Shown here: positions 1-9,087 of the stretch, piece by piece
Numbering within the stretch: position 1 is the stretch's first letter
How the letters are laid out: every line of letters begins with the position of its first letter
Origin: Candidatus Ornithobacterium hominis
GTDB taxonomy: Bacteria; Bacteroidota; Bacteroidia; Flavobacteriales; Weeksellaceae
Direction: 5' to 3'
NCBI RefSeq assembly: GCF_951229915.1
Contig: NZ_OX579588.1
Location: 1,178,001 to 1,242,000, forward strand
DNA length: 64,000 bases
Translations under genes and position numbers: made by a program
The notes under the pieces: model-generated
What the model was told of the DNA's origin: nothing
The model's input: the letters and a program-made list of their open reading frames with translations, nothing else
The model's database searches: none

Positions 1-1
1 T

Positions 2-727
2 GCTACTCTGATTGAGCGAATTCGGGCTCAAGAAAAAAATGTTTTGCTATTGGATGCTGGTGACATCTTCCAAGGGACGCCTTATTTCAATTTTTTTGGC
101 GGAGAATTGGAGTTTAAGCTAATGTCTCAGATGAAATATGATGCCTGCACTATGGGTAATCATGATTTTGATAATGGCTTACAAGGATTTGAAAAACAAT
201 TGAAACACGCTGATTTTAGTTTCATTTGCTCTAATTACGATTTTAGAAACACCATTTTAGAAGGGAAAACAAAAGCCTATCAAATTTTTGTGAAAGACGG
301 CATCCGAGTAGGGATCTTCGGGCTTGGTATTGATTTCGCTGGGTTGGTTCCCAAGGATTTGTACCAAGAGACGCAGTACCTAAATCCAGTAGAAATCGCT
401 CAAGAAATGACTCAAAAACTGAAAGAAAAGCATTGTGATTTAATCATTTGCCTTTCACATTTGGGCTTCAAATATGATTCTTCTAAAATTGATGATTCCA
501 AACTGGCTCAGCAAACCAAAGATATTGATTTAATCATCGGAGGGCATACCCATACCTTTTTGCCTGCTCCCGTGGAAATGAAAAACACTGAAGGTAAAAC
601 GGTGCTCATCAACCAAGTAGGCTGGGGCGGATTAAATTTAGGCAAAATTGATTTTGAGTTTTCGCTAGATAAAAAGCAGAAATATTATTCTGCGAAATCT
701 TTGCCTATTACTCCCAATTTGGTTTAA
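2..727 (+). CDS. Metallophosphatase, 5'-nucleotidase family (5' end outside window)
   Basis: The reading frame is open from base 2 with no start codon, so the N-terminus lies upstream. The visible part is a calcineurin-like metallophosphatase: metal-binding motifs DAGDIFQG near the start, GNHDFDNG about 45 residues later, and GGHTHTF near the C-terminus. This matches the catalytic half of UshA/5'-nucleotidase-type enzymes, which hydrolyse nucleotides or sugar nucleotides, usually in the periplasm. It ends before any large C-terminal substrate-binding domain, so it is probably the short catalytic-domain-only form; in Bacteroidota a separate gene often encodes the other domain upstream. The YqiA-like gene follows after 22 bases, one of which blocks is an AAGGCTT repeat element. 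Confidence 0.85.
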   Translation, partial: ATLIERIRAQEKNVLLLDAGDIFQGTPYFNFFGGELEFKLMSQMKYDACTMGNHDFDNGLQGFEKQLKHADFSFICSNYDFRNTILEGKTKAYQIFVKDGIRVGIFGLGIDFAGLVPKDLYQETQYLNPVEIAQEMTQKLKEKHCDLIICLSHLGFKYDSSKIDDSKLAQQTKDIDLIIGGHTHTFLPAPVEMKNTEGKTVLINQVGWGGLNLGKIDFEFSLDKKQKYYSAKSLPITPNLV

Positions 728-749
728 ATTTTTTAAGGCTTAAAAAAAA

Positions 750-1241
750 ATGTTGAAAATTCTTTATTTGCATGGGTTAAACAGTAAACTTCATGCTGAT
801 AGACAAAAGGTTTTAGAGCAATATTCAACTCAGATAGCGGCGCCACGATTGGATTATGAAAACGATTTGGAAATTCTGAATAAGTTTTTAGGCCAAAACA
901 TAAAATACGACGTCATCATCGGCTCCAGTGCAGGCGGTTTGCTTGGCTTCTTCCTTGCCAATCAATGGCAAATCCCAGCCTTACTTTTCAATCCAGCATT
1001 GTCTTTTGCCCAGCATATTCCCAATCTGCCTGATACTCAAAATCAAACGGCTTTGATGCAAATCTGCATCGGGTGGCAAGATGAAGTGGTTTTGGCTCAG
1101 GAAAGTTTTAACTTTATTTTAGAAAATTTTTCTAAGCCTTCAAAAATTCATATTAACATCAGAAAAGATATGGCTCATCCCTTGCCCATCGATTGGTTTA
1201 AACAAGAAGTTGCTAGTTTTTTCATCAAATTGAGTAGATAA
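750..1241 (+). CDS. YqiA/YcfP-type alpha/beta-hydrolase (esterase)
   Basis: A small (163 aa) alpha/beta-hydrolase of the YqiA/YcfP (UPF0227) type. The oxyanion strand reads ILYLHGLNS at residues 4-12, the nucleophile elbow is GSSAGG with the catalytic Ser at about residue 60, and the late histidine is in DMAHPLP. Family members are cytoplasmic esterases acting on short acyl or thioester substrates; the substrate here is unknown. There is no signal peptide. An AAGGCTT palindrome ends directly at the start codon. Family assignment is good, substrate is open. Confidence 0.75.
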   Translation: MLKILYLHGLNSKLHADRQKVLEQYSTQIAAPRLDYENDLEILNKFLGQNIKYDVIIGSSAGGLLGFFLANQWQIPALLFNPALSFAQHIPNLPDTQNQTALMQICIGWQDEVVLAQESFNFILENFSKPSKIHINIRKDMAHPLPIDWFKQEVASFFIKLSR

Positions 1242-1274
1242 TTTCTTACATTTGATTTGAAGTTTAAACGAATT

Positions 1275-2903
1275 ATGAAAAAAAAAATTATGAAAAAATA
1301 TATTACAAGTATCGCTTCTGCTATTATTTTAACCAGTTGTGCTACACAAAAAAACGATATCTCAATGGCTAAAGTTGAACCTGAAAAGTATGCCGATTTC
1401 ACTTTAAATACCGATGCTAGCCAATTGAGCAAGGGCGACCAGAAAATGCTGCCTTACCTGTTTGAAGTAGCAAAAATCATGGACGAACTTTTTTGGTATG
1501 AGGCTTACGGTAAAAAAGAGGCGCTGCTAAACTACCTAAAAGGAGATAAAGAAAAGTTTGCAGTCATCAATTACGGGCCTTGGGATAGGCTAAATAATGA
1601 TGCTCCGTTCATCAAAGGAATTGGCGCAAAACCAGCAGGTGCCAATTTCTACCCAACAAATATGACGAAAGAAGAGTTTGAGGCAGCTAATTTAAAAGAC
1701 GGGAAAAGTCTTTACACTTTTGTGCGAAGAGATATGAACGGGAATTTGTACACGATTCCTTACCATGAAATGTTTCCTAAAGAAATCGAACGAGCTGCAA
1801 AATTAATGGAAAAAGCGGCTCAATTTGCTGAAACGAAAGATTTTAGAACTTATTTGCTAAAACGTGCCCAAGCTCTAAGAACTGATGACTACTACGAGAG
1901 TGATTTGGCTTGGATGAACATGAAAGACAACCACCTTGATTTTATAGTAGGACCTATCGAAACTTATGAAGATCAATTATTTGGCTACAAAGCCTCGCAC
2001 GAAGCTTATATTTTGGTAAAAGACCAAGAGTGGAGCAAAAAATTAGAAAAATATGCTCAATTTTTGCCCGAATTGCAGACTAATTTGCCTGTCGCCAATG
2101 AGTACAAAGCAGAAAAACCAGGCAGTGATGCAGATTTAAATGCGTATGATGTGATTTATTATGCTGGGCATAGTAATGCTGGGAGTAAAACAATTGCAAT
2201 AAACCTCCCTAATGATGAACGCGTACAATTGGAGAAAGGAACTCGCCGCCTACAGCTCAAAAATGCGATGCGAGCAAAATTTGATAAAATTCTAAAACCC
2301 ATTAGTGAGCTTTTAATTGACCCAAAACAGCGAAAGAACGTCACCTTTGATGCATTTTTTGCGAATACAATGTTTCATGAAGTAGCTCACGGTTTAGGCA
2401 TCAAAAACACCATCAATGGCAAAGGAAGCGTACGCCAAAGCCTGAAAGAACACGCCTCTGCACTAGAAGAAGGCAAGGCCGATATTTTAGGTCTATACAT
2501 GGTCAATCAATTAGTTAACAAAAAAGAACTGGAAGGCGATATAAAAGATTATATGACGACTTTCATGGCTGGTATTTTCCGCTCTGTGAGATTTGGTGCA
2601 AGCAGCGCACACGGGGTCGCCAATATGATTCGTTTCAATTATTTCAAAGAGAAAAAAGCATTTACTCAAAATGCGGATGGCACATACACCCTGAATTATG
2701 AAAACCTAAAAACTGCAATGAATGATTTATCAAAAGAGATTTTGACTTTGCAGGGCAACGGCGATTACAACGGCGTGGCTGCCTTGGTAGAGAAATACGG
2801 TAAAATCCCAAGCGGTTTACAAACTGATTTAGATCGCTTGAATCAAAAAGGTATCCCTGTGGATATCAACTTCATCCAAGGACTGAATGTTTATAAAAAA
2901 TAA
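1275..2903 (+). CDS. M49-like (dipeptidyl-peptidase III family) zinc peptidase lipoprotein
   Basis: A secreted lipoprotein with a zinc-peptidase core. The N-terminus is a lipoprotein signal with lipobox LTSC, so the mature protein is probably anchored in the outer or inner membrane facing the periplasm. The zinc motif is HEVAHGLG (about residues 368-375), followed by EEGKAD, which supplies the second metal-binding glutamate; this pairing is characteristic of M49 dipeptidyl peptidase III relatives. Classical DPP III has HELLGH, so the HExxH spacing here belongs to the divergent bacterial branch. An in-frame TTG lies 18 bases upstream and an alternative ATG at 1290; 1275 or 1290 both leave an intact signal peptide. 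Function is inferred as peptide turnover. Confidence 0.75.
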   Translation: MKKKIMKKYITSIASAIILTSCATQKNDISMAKVEPEKYADFTLNTDASQLSKGDQKMLPYLFEVAKIMDELFWYEAYGKKEALLNYLKGDKEKFAVINYGPWDRLNNDAPFIKGIGAKPAGANFYPTNMTKEEFEAANLKDGKSLYTFVRRDMNGNLYTIPYHEMFPKEIERAAKLMEKAAQFAETKDFRTYLLKRAQALRTDDYYESDLAWMNMKDNHLDFIVGPIETYEDQLFGYKASHEAYILVKDQEWSKKLEKYAQFLPELQTNLPVANEYKAEKPGSDADLNAYDVIYYAGHSNAGSKTIAINLPNDERVQLEKGTRRLQLKNAMRAKFDKILKPISELLIDPKQRKNVTFDAFFANTMFHEVAHGLGIKNTINGKGSVRQSLKEHASALEEGKADILGLYMVNQLVNKKELEGDIKDYMTTFMAGIFRSVRFGASSAHGVANMIRFNYFKEKKAFTQNADGTYTLNYENLKTAMNDLSKEILTLQGNGDYNGVAALVEKYGKIPSGLQTDLDRLNQKGIPVDINFIQGLNVYKK

Positions 2904-2932
2904 TTTTTTTTAAGGCTTAAAAAATTTTTTAA

Positions 2933-4282
2933 ATGAAATCAATTAATCCATATACCAACGAACTGCTCTTTGAACACCATGAAGATTCGGCTGAAAAAAT
3001 TCATCAGGTAATTGAGAAATCACATCAGGCTTTCCTTTCTTGGCGAAAAACTGGCTTTGAAGAACGAGCAAAAAAAATCATGAAAGTCGCCCAATTCATT
3101 GAAAAAGAGAAAAATGAATTTGCAAAAATTATGACGCTGGAAATGGGAAAACCCATCAGCCAATCAATCGCCGAAATTGAAAAATGTGCTTGGGTTTGTG
3201 AATATTATGCTGAAAATGCAGAAAAATTTTTAGAACCGAAATCCATTGAGACCGATGCTCAAAAATCTTATATCCGCTACGATGCTCTGGGTGTGATTTT
3301 AGGCATTATGCCATGGAATTACCCGTTTTGGCAAGTATTTCGTTTTGCAATTCCTACGCTGATGGCGGGCAACACGGTTTTGCTCAAGCATGCTAGCAAT
3401 GTGATGCAAAGTTCAAAAAATATTGCAAAAGCTTTTGAATACGCTGGTTTAGGAGAAATTTTCCAAGCTTTGATTATTTCTAGTGAAAAAATAGAAAAAA
3501 TCATCAAAAACCCGAGAATAAAAGGCGTCAGCTTGACTGGCAGCAAGCCTGCGGGTAGCGCGATAGCTAAAATTGCAGGCGAGGAAATTAAACCTTCTCT
3601 TTTGGAATTGGGCGGGAGTAATGCACTGGTGGTTTTTGAAGATTGTAACTGGGATTCCACCTTGGAAACGATAGTAAACGCACGCTTCCAAAATACGGGA
3701 CAAAGTTGCATCGCTGGGAAGCGACTGCTAATAGAAGAGTCTATTTTCGACTCATTTCTAAAGGCTTTAAAAATTAAGATTGAAAATTTAAAATCTGGAG
3801 ACCCCCTCAGTTCTGAAACTTACATTGGGACTTTGGCAAGAGAAGATTTAGCAGAAGATTTAGAAAAACAAATGAAAAAATCGGTGGAAATGGGAGCTGA
3901 AATATTGATAGGTGGAAAGCGTAATGCAGCCTATTTTGAACCGACCTTGCTGACAAATGTTACAACCGAGATGCCTGTTTTTCAAGAAGAGACGTTTGGG
4001 CCATTGTTGATTGCAGTTCCCTTTAAAAATGAAAATGAAGCTATTGACTTAGTAAATGCATCTGATTTTGGGTTGGGCTGTTCTTTATTTACTCAAAATT
4101 TAGACAGAGCCGAGCGAATGATTTCAGAACTAAATGAAGGTGCAGTTTTCATCAACGAATTGGTCAAAAGTGACCCACGCTTACCCTTTGGCGGTGTTGG
4201 AATTTCAGGCTACGGCAGGGAGTTATCAGAAGATGGAATTTTGTCTTTCGTAAATAAAAAAACAGTATTTTTGAAGGCTTAA
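2933..4282 (+). CDS. NAD(P)-dependent aldehyde dehydrogenase, succinate-semialdehyde type
   Basis: A complete aldehyde dehydrogenase (449 aa). Signatures are the general-base motif LLELGGSNALVV (Glu at about 225), the catalytic Cys259 in QNTGQSCIAG and the C-terminal FGGVGISGYGRE. The length and the GMNP-type start KSINPYTNELLF fit the short succinate-semialdehyde dehydrogenase group (GabD/Sad-like), which oxidises succinate semialdehyde to succinate in the cytoplasm. It is 29 bases downstream of the M49-like gene, the gap being filled by an AAGGCTT palindrome; the gene's own last codons (aag gct taa) also run into a copy. Substrate is inferred from family only. Confidence 0.85.
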   Translation: MKSINPYTNELLFEHHEDSAEKIHQVIEKSHQAFLSWRKTGFEERAKKIMKVAQFIEKEKNEFAKIMTLEMGKPISQSIAEIEKCAWVCEYYAENAEKFLEPKSIETDAQKSYIRYDALGVILGIMPWNYPFWQVFRFAIPTLMAGNTVLLKHASNVMQSSKNIAKAFEYAGLGEIFQALIISSEKIEKIIKNPRIKGVSLTGSKPAGSAIAKIAGEEIKPSLLELGGSNALVVFEDCNWDSTLETIVNARFQNTGQSCIAGKRLLIEESIFDSFLKALKIKIENLKSGDPLSSETYIGTLAREDLAEDLEKQMKKSVEMGAEILIGGKRNAAYFEPTLLTNVTTEMPVFQEETFGPLLIAVPFKNENEAIDLVNASDFGLGCSLFTQNLDRAERMISELNEGAVFINELVKSDPRLPFGGVGISGYGRELSEDGILSFVNKKTVFLKA

Positions 4283-4378
4283 AAAATTTTTAACTATAAA
4301 ACTTAAAGTAGTTTAAGTAATTTAAAAGCGTTTTGGCATAGAAATTTATAATAAAATATTGATTGAAATTTAGAAATT

Positions 4379-4516
4379 ATGAGTAAGGCTGCTTCAACAC
4401 AAAAGGAATCAGGTAAAAGACAAGTCGCTATTAATCCGGCTAATCAAAGAAGTGGGAATCGCCCTGGGTCACCGGCAAGAACTAACGGAAAAAATATAAA
4501 AGAAGAAGAGGAATAA
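4379..4516 (+). CDS. Small basic protein, 45 aa, unknown
   Basis: An uninterrupted 45-codon frame starting MSKAASTQKES and ending KEEEE. It is hydrophilic and low-complexity, with a basic, Gly/Asn/Arg-rich middle (NQRSGNRPGSPAR) and an acidic tail, so it is probably disordered. No family recognised. It sits alone between the aldehyde dehydrogenase and the strong terminator at 4618-4651. The codon choice looks like a real gene and the frame lies exactly between a spacer and a terminator, but homologues would have to be found to prove it. Confidence 0.45.
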   Translation: MSKAASTQKESGKRQVAINPANQRSGNRPGSPARTNGKNIKEEEE

Positions 4517-4617
4517 ATATTTCTAAAGTTTAAAAGAAAATCTTTCTTTTTTTAATTAAAATTAGATTTTTATCAGATAATTTTAATTTTTTTTAGTTAA
4601 ATTTTAAAATAAATATA

Positions 4618-4651
4618 AAAAATCTGTTTTTATGTATAAAAACAGATTTTT
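4618..4651. terminator. Bidirectional intrinsic terminator
   Basis: A perfect 15-bp stem (4618-4632 with 4637-4651) around a 4-base loop; the stem ends in A- and T-runs, so it can terminate both the plus-strand genes to the left and the convergent minus-strand rsmG from the right. Confidence 0.75.
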
Positions 4652-4686
4652 GTAGATATTACTAAAATATTTTTGCGAAAAATTTT

Positions 4687-5307
4687 CTAAGGCTTAAAAT
4701 AAATAAGCTTTTTAGTTTCAAAAAAATCTTCCTCAAAATACCTAGAAAGCTCAAACTCTAAATACTTTATACCCTTCATTTCTTCATCTAAATCTCCCCC
4801 TTTCAGGTAAAGAATTCCATTTTCTAATCTTTGCATGGGGGCTTTTTCATTTAAAAATTTTTGCCTTACCCAAGCGATAAATATAGGCATTTGCGTCACC
4901 GCACGGCTGATGACAAAATTAAATTTCCCTGTAACTTTTTCTGCTCTGATTTGCTGTGCAGAAACGTTTTTTAAGCCTAAAGCCTCAGCGACTTCTTCTA
5001 CCACCTTTATTTTCTTTTGAATGGAATCGATTAGGATAAAATCTGTTTCAGGATATAAAATCGCTAAAGGAATCCCAGGGAATCCACCGCCTGTCCCTAC
5101 ATCCAAAATTCGCTGTTGTGGGACAAATTGCTCAATTTTAGCGATGCCCAAGGAATGCAAAACATGTTTGAGATACAGTTGGCTGATGTCTTTACGAGAA
5201 ATCACATTGATTTTTTGATTCCAATCCTCGTACAGCGTACCCAAGTCTTTAAATTGCTTTTTCTGCTGTGCGGAAAGCTCTGGGAAATATTTTTCTATCA
5301 GCTCCAT
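4687..5307 (-). CDS. rsmG: 16S rRNA (guanine-527 N7) methyltransferase RsmG
   Basis: RsmG (GidB) methylates N7 of G527 in 16S rRNA using SAM. The Rossmann SAM motif is LDVGTGGGFPGIPLAILYP (about residues 65-83), followed by DSIQKKIKVVEE and, later, VISRAV, all characteristic of the family; 206 aa is the usual length. It is last in the minus-strand run hemN-hpt-adk-rsmG and starts 10 bases after adk stops, which suggests co-transcription. Loss-of-function mutations in this family cause low-level streptomycin resistance; nothing here looks damaged. Confidence 0.95.
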   Translation of the reverse strand: MELIEKYFPELSAQQKKQFKDLGTLYEDWNQKINVISRKDISQLYLKHVLHSLGIAKIEQFVPQQRILDVGTGGGFPGIPLAILYPETDFILIDSIQKKIKVVEEVAEALGLKNVSAQQIRAEKVTGKFNFVISRAVTQMPIFIAWVRQKFLNEKAPMQRLENGILYLKGGDLDEEMKGIKYLEFELSRYFEEDFFETKKLIYFKP

Positions 5308-5317
5308 ATATCGGGAA

Positions 5318-5893
5318 CTATAGTTTTTCTATTTCGCCAATCAAGCTCTGAGTAATTTCATCTATTTCACCCTCACCATTGATTTCTACCCATTTATTTT
5401 GACCTCTGTAGTGTTGAGAAACCTCGTTTGTTTTTTTATAATATTCTGCTATTCTATTTCGGATTATTCCCTCATTTTGGTCATCATCACGATTGCTAGT
5501 TTCTCCTCTCTTCAAGAGTCTTTGTACCAAAATTTCATCTTCTACTACCAAAGCTAAACACAAATCAATCTCTTCATTTAGTTCTTGTTTTAGAATTTCA
5601 TCTAAATCTTTGGCCTGCTCTGTAGTACGCGGATACCCGTCAAACAATAAACCTTTAGCAGTTTTGTTATTAATCACTTCTGCTCTCAGCATTTTAGTCG
5701 TCACTTCATCGGGTACCAATTCGCCTTTGGCTATATATTCTTTGGCCAAAACTCCCAATTCAGTTTCCTCTCGCATATTAAACCGAAACATTTCACCCGT
5801 TGATAAATGTACAAAATCAAATTTTTTTACAAGATTTCCCGCTTGTGTTCCCTTTCCACTTCCTGGAGGTCCAAACAATACAATGTTTTTCAT
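5318..5893 (-). CDS. adk: Adenylate kinase
   Basis: Adenylate kinase converts ATP + AMP to 2 ADP in the cytoplasm. The P-loop GPPGSGKGTQ is at residues 7-16, the AMP-binding region includes LSTGEMFR, the DGYPRT motif is present, and the LID is the short form, giving 191 aa. It lies 4 bases downstream of hpt and 10 bases upstream of rsmG, so these purine and ribosome genes form a compact operon. Confidence 0.96.
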   Translation of the reverse strand: MKNIVLFGPPGSGKGTQAGNLVKKFDFVHLSTGEMFRFNMREETELGVLAKEYIAKGELVPDEVTTKMLRAEVINNKTAKGLLFDGYPRTTEQAKDLDEILKQELNEEIDLCLALVVEDEILVQRLLKRGETSNRDDDQNEGIIRNRIAEYYKKTNEVSQHYRGQNKWVEINGEGEIDEITQSLIGEIEKL

Positions 5894-5897
5894 TTTC

Positions 5898-6437
5898 TTA
5901 TTCTTTTACTTGATATATACTTGGCAAATTTCTTCCTAACCCGTTGTAATCTAAGCCATAACCTACCACAAATTTATCGGGTATGCTTAGCCCTATAAAA
6001 TCTACTTTTAATTCTTTTTGATATGCTTCTGGCTTAAAGAGAAGTGCTGCAATACTAAGACTTTTCACATTTTTATTTTCTAGCATTTGGTAAAGAGCTT
6101 CTAATGTGTTCCCAGTATCCACAATATCTTCCATGATGATGATATGTCTGTTTTCGACTAAATGAGAAGGCAAATCCATTAATTTTTTGACTTCTCCCGT
6201 AGAGGAAGTACCTTGATAGGATTGCATTTGCACGAAAGCCAACTCACAATCACCTGGGTAATGTTTGAGAAAATCACTGATAAACATTACAACGCCATTC
6301 AAAACACCTACGAAAATCGGTACATCATCTGTGAATTTTTCATAAACCTCTTGTGCTACATTTTTTACAGCTTTATAAATTTCTTCTTCGCTCAAAAAAG
6401 GATAAAATATCTTATCATGAACACTAATTTCTTGCAT
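5898..6437 (-). CDS. hpt: Hypoxanthine phosphoribosyltransferase
   Basis: Purine salvage enzyme that joins hypoxanthine (or guanine) to PRPP. The PRPP-binding signature IIIMEDIVDTGNTL is at about residues 98-111, VGVLNGVVMF supplies the PPi loop, and the base-recognition region VGYGLDYNGLGRN is at the C-terminus. Length 179 aa is normal. It starts upstream of adk with only 4 bases between them. An AMP/IMP-related function with adk next door fits a nucleotide-salvage operon. Confidence 0.94.
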   Translation of the reverse strand: MQEISVHDKIFYPFLSEEEIYKAVKNVAQEVYEKFTDDVPIFVGVLNGVVMFISDFLKHYPGDCELAFVQMQSYQGTSSTGEVKKLMDLPSHLVENRHIIIMEDIVDTGNTLEALYQMLENKNVKSLSIAALLFKPEAYQKELKVDFIGLSIPDKFVVGYGLDYNGLGRNLPSIYQVKE

Positions 6438-6476
6438 AATTGGTGATAAAACGTAAAGATAATAAACAATTTTGAA

Positions 6477-7835
6477 TTAAATTGTCATTGAAAAAATTTT
6501 TGTCTGTGGTTGATTCCTCAGCATTCGCAAATCAAAAGCCATACAAATATTCCTTACAAAAATCCGCCCTTTTTCTGTAACTTTCAAGCGATTATCTTCA
6601 AAGATAATCAATTCATCTTTTTCCATTTCAGCCAAATTATTCTTAACTGATTCTAATTCAGGGAATTTAGCTTCTGTAAAGTCTGTTTCCATATGACACA
6701 TCAAGTTGAGAATATGTCGGCGAATTAGTAAATCTTCCTCGTTCAAAATATGCCCTTTCACCACAGGAATTGTACCGCCTTTCACCAAATCGGTATATTT
6801 TTTTACACTCTTATGATTCTGAGCAAAACTATACCAGCTATCAGAAATAGCCGACATTCCTAGGCCAATCATCACTTGCGTGTTGGAAGTTGTGTAGCCC
6901 ATAAAGTTTCGGTGCAGTTTCTGATTAATCATCGCCTGATACATCGAGTCTGATTTCAGAGCAAAATGATCCATCCCTATTTCTACATAATCCAACTCTT
7001 CCAGCATTTGCTTCCCTACCTCATACAACTCCCTTTTTTTATCAGGTGTCGGTAAATCTTCCTCATCAAAGCCACGCTGCCCCACTCCCTTCACCCACGG
7101 CACATGCGCATAGCTGTAGAAGGCTATTCGGTCAGGATTTAGCTTCTTAGTCAGGCGGATAGTCTCTTTCATTTTTTCTAAAGAATGGAATGGCAGCCCA
7201 AAAACCAAATCGTGGCTAATACTTTCATAGCCAATTTCACGTGCTTGAAGCGTTACACGCTCCACATTTTCATAAGGCTGAATGCGGTTTATAGCTTCTT
7301 GAATTTGAAGGTCATAATCCTGAACTCCGAAGCTAATTCGCTTGAATCCAAAATCATACAAAGCCTGTAGATGCTCCCTTGTAGTATTATTAGGATGTCC
7401 TTCTATACTAAATTCATGCTCAGGGTGTATTTCTGCATTTTCAAAAAGTCCCTCGAGCAATCGGATTAAATTTTCTGGGCTAAAAAATGTTGGTGTTCCT
7501 CCGCCAAAGTGCAATTCTTTGACTCTTGGCTTTTCCCCAAGTAGCTGAAGATACAATTTCCATTCCTCTAGTACCGTGTCAATGTAGTCATCTTCCACCT
7601 CATGGCGTTTGGTAATATGTTTGTGGCAAGCACAAAACGTGCATAAACTCTCACAAAACGGCAAGTGAATGTAAATCGAAATCCCATCTTTTTGATTAGT
7701 TTCTTGGTAAGATTTCACTAAGGTTTGCTTCCAACTCTCTAGGCTAAATGTATTTTCATCCCAATACGGAACAGTAGGATAACTCGTATACCGCGGTCCA
7801 GGTGTATTGTATTTTTGAATTAATTTTTTTTGCAT
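6477..7835 (-). CDS. hemN: Oxygen-independent coproporphyrinogen III oxidase
   Basis: Radical-SAM enzyme of haem synthesis that makes protoporphyrinogen IX from coproporphyrinogen III without oxygen. The N-terminal YTSYPTVPYWD is typical of true HemN, the [4Fe-4S] motif is CESLCTFCAC at about residues 60-69, followed by the glycine-rich FGGGTPTFF. The HemN C-terminal domain is present, so this is the full-length enzyme (452 aa) and not the shorter HemW. Upstream lies an AAGCCTT palindrome (7838-7860) separating it from kdsA. Confidence 0.93.
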   Translation of the reverse strand: MQKKLIQKYNTPGPRYTSYPTVPYWDENTFSLESWKQTLVKSYQETNQKDGISIYIHLPFCESLCTFCACHKHITKRHEVEDDYIDTVLEEWKLYLQLLGEKPRVKELHFGGGTPTFFSPENLIRLLEGLFENAEIHPEHEFSIEGHPNNTTREHLQALYDFGFKRISFGVQDYDLQIQEAINRIQPYENVERVTLQAREIGYESISHDLVFGLPFHSLEKMKETIRLTKKLNPDRIAFYSYAHVPWVKGVGQRGFDEEDLPTPDKKRELYEVGKQMLEELDYVEIGMDHFALKSDSMYQAMINQKLHRNFMGYTTSNTQVMIGLGMSAISDSWYSFAQNHKSVKKYTDLVKGGTIPVVKGHILNEEDLLIRRHILNLMCHMETDFTEAKFPELESVKNNLAEMEKDELIIFEDNRLKVTEKGRIFVRNICMAFDLRMLRNQPQTKIFSMTI

Positions 7836-7858
7836 TTTTTTTAAGCCTTAAAAAATTT

Positions 7859-8674
7859 TTAAATAGAATCAATGACTTCTCTAATTTTAGTTAATTTTGC
7901 CAACAAATCATCTAATTTACTAAGTGGCAACATATTAGCTCCATCTGATTTAGCATTTTGAGGCTCAGGGTGCGTTTCAATAAAGATTCCCTCAGCTCCA
8001 GTCGCTATACCTGCTTTTGCCAAAGTTTCTATCAACTCTGGTTTTCCTCCAGTCACACCCGATTTTTGATTTGGTTGCTGGAGTGAATGCGTCACGTCCA
8101 AAATCACAGGTGCAAACCTATTCATCACAGGAATTCCTCTAAAGTCTACTACCAAATCCTGATAACCAAATGTGGTTCCTCGCTCAATGATTGCCACTTT
8201 TTCATTCCCACTTTCTTTTACTTTCTCCACAGGAAATTTCATTGCCTCTGGAGACAAAAATTGACCTTTTTTTAGCGTAACGACTTTCCCTGTTTGTGCA
8301 GCAGCCACCACCAAATCTGTTTGCCGAACTAGAAAAGCTGGAATCTGCAAAACATCCACATAATCAGCCGCTAAAGTCGCTTCCGAGCATTCGTGAATAT
8401 CTGTCGTCACAGGAATATCAAACTCTTCTCCTATTTTTTTTAAAATATTTAAAGCCTTTTCATCACCAATTCCCATGAAGGAATCTAACCTAGAACGGTT
8501 GGCTTTTCTAAAAGAACCCTTAAAAATATAAGGAATTCTATATCTATCTGTCAACTCCACAATTTTCTCTGCAATACGACGGGGCGTATCTTCATTTTCA
8601 ATGGCACAAGGCCCTGCAATGAGGAAAAATTGCTCGGAATTCTTATTTTTGATTTTGTCTAAAGATTGAATCAT
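7859..8674 (-). CDS. kdsA: 3-deoxy-8-phosphooctulonate synthase (KDO-8-P synthase)
   Basis: Condenses PEP with arabinose-5-phosphate to make KDO-8-phosphate for the lipopolysaccharide inner core. Family motifs include LIAGPCAIE at residues 18-26, FKGSFRKANRSR, and the DVTHSLQQP segment containing the metal/substrate histidine. Length 271 aa is typical. It is divergent from the small YgjV-like gene at 8744 with a short AT-rich spacer, and upstream of hemN on the same strand. Confidence 0.95.
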   Translation of the reverse strand: MIQSLDKIKNKNSEQFFLIAGPCAIENEDTPRRIAEKIVELTDRYRIPYIFKGSFRKANRSRLDSFMGIGDEKALNILKKIGEEFDIPVTTDIHECSEATLAADYVDVLQIPAFLVRQTDLVVAAAQTGKVVTLKKGQFLSPEAMKFPVEKVKESGNEKVAIIERGTTFGYQDLVVDFRGIPVMNRFAPVILDVTHSLQQPNQKSGVTGGKPELIETLAKAGIATGAEGIFIETHPEPQNAKSDGANMLPLSKLDDLLAKLTKIREVIDSI

Positions 8675-8743
8675 ACAACAAATTTAATCAATAAAAAACG
8701 TTTTTACCGATTAAAAGCTTATCTTTAGAATAAATTTTAACTA

Positions 8744-8965
8744 ATGACTTGGATTGATTTAGTTGGTTACTCTGCTTCTATCTGCATCGTTGCGAGTTTT
8801 TTAATCAAAAATAATTTAAAACTCATACGCATCGTTAACCTTGTTGGCTGTATTTTTTTCACGATTTATGGTTTTTCGATTGATAGTATTCCCATCATCA
8901 TTCCCAATACTTTTTTAGTTTTTGTACAATTGTATTATCTTTTTCTAAATCCTGAGAAGAATTAA
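8744..8965 (+). CDS. YgjV-like small inner-membrane protein
   Basis: A 73-aa protein with two to three hydrophobic helices and a short loop. The pattern (WxDLxGYxAS start, LxRxxNxxGxxxFxxYG in the middle) resembles the YgjV/SemiSWEET-like small membrane families of Bacteroidota. No catalytic residues are visible. It lies alone between divergent kdsA and convergent ftsE. Confidence 0.55.
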   Translation: MTWIDLVGYSASICIVASFLIKNNLKLIRIVNLVGCIFFTIYGFSIDSIPIIIPNTFLVFVQLYYLFLNPEKN

Positions 8966-9087
8966 TTTTTAGAAACGGGTAATAAAAAGTGAAAGATAAA
9001 AGGCTAATAATTATAACTTGGTAAATATTTTTTTCCTAATTTTCTAAGCCTTAAAAAAATCAGAAATTTTCTAAGCCTTAAAAAATT

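Noticed and set aside
4835..5355. Plus-strand open frames opposite rsmG and adk
   Set aside because: They lie entirely over well-identified genes in other frames and have no family likeness.
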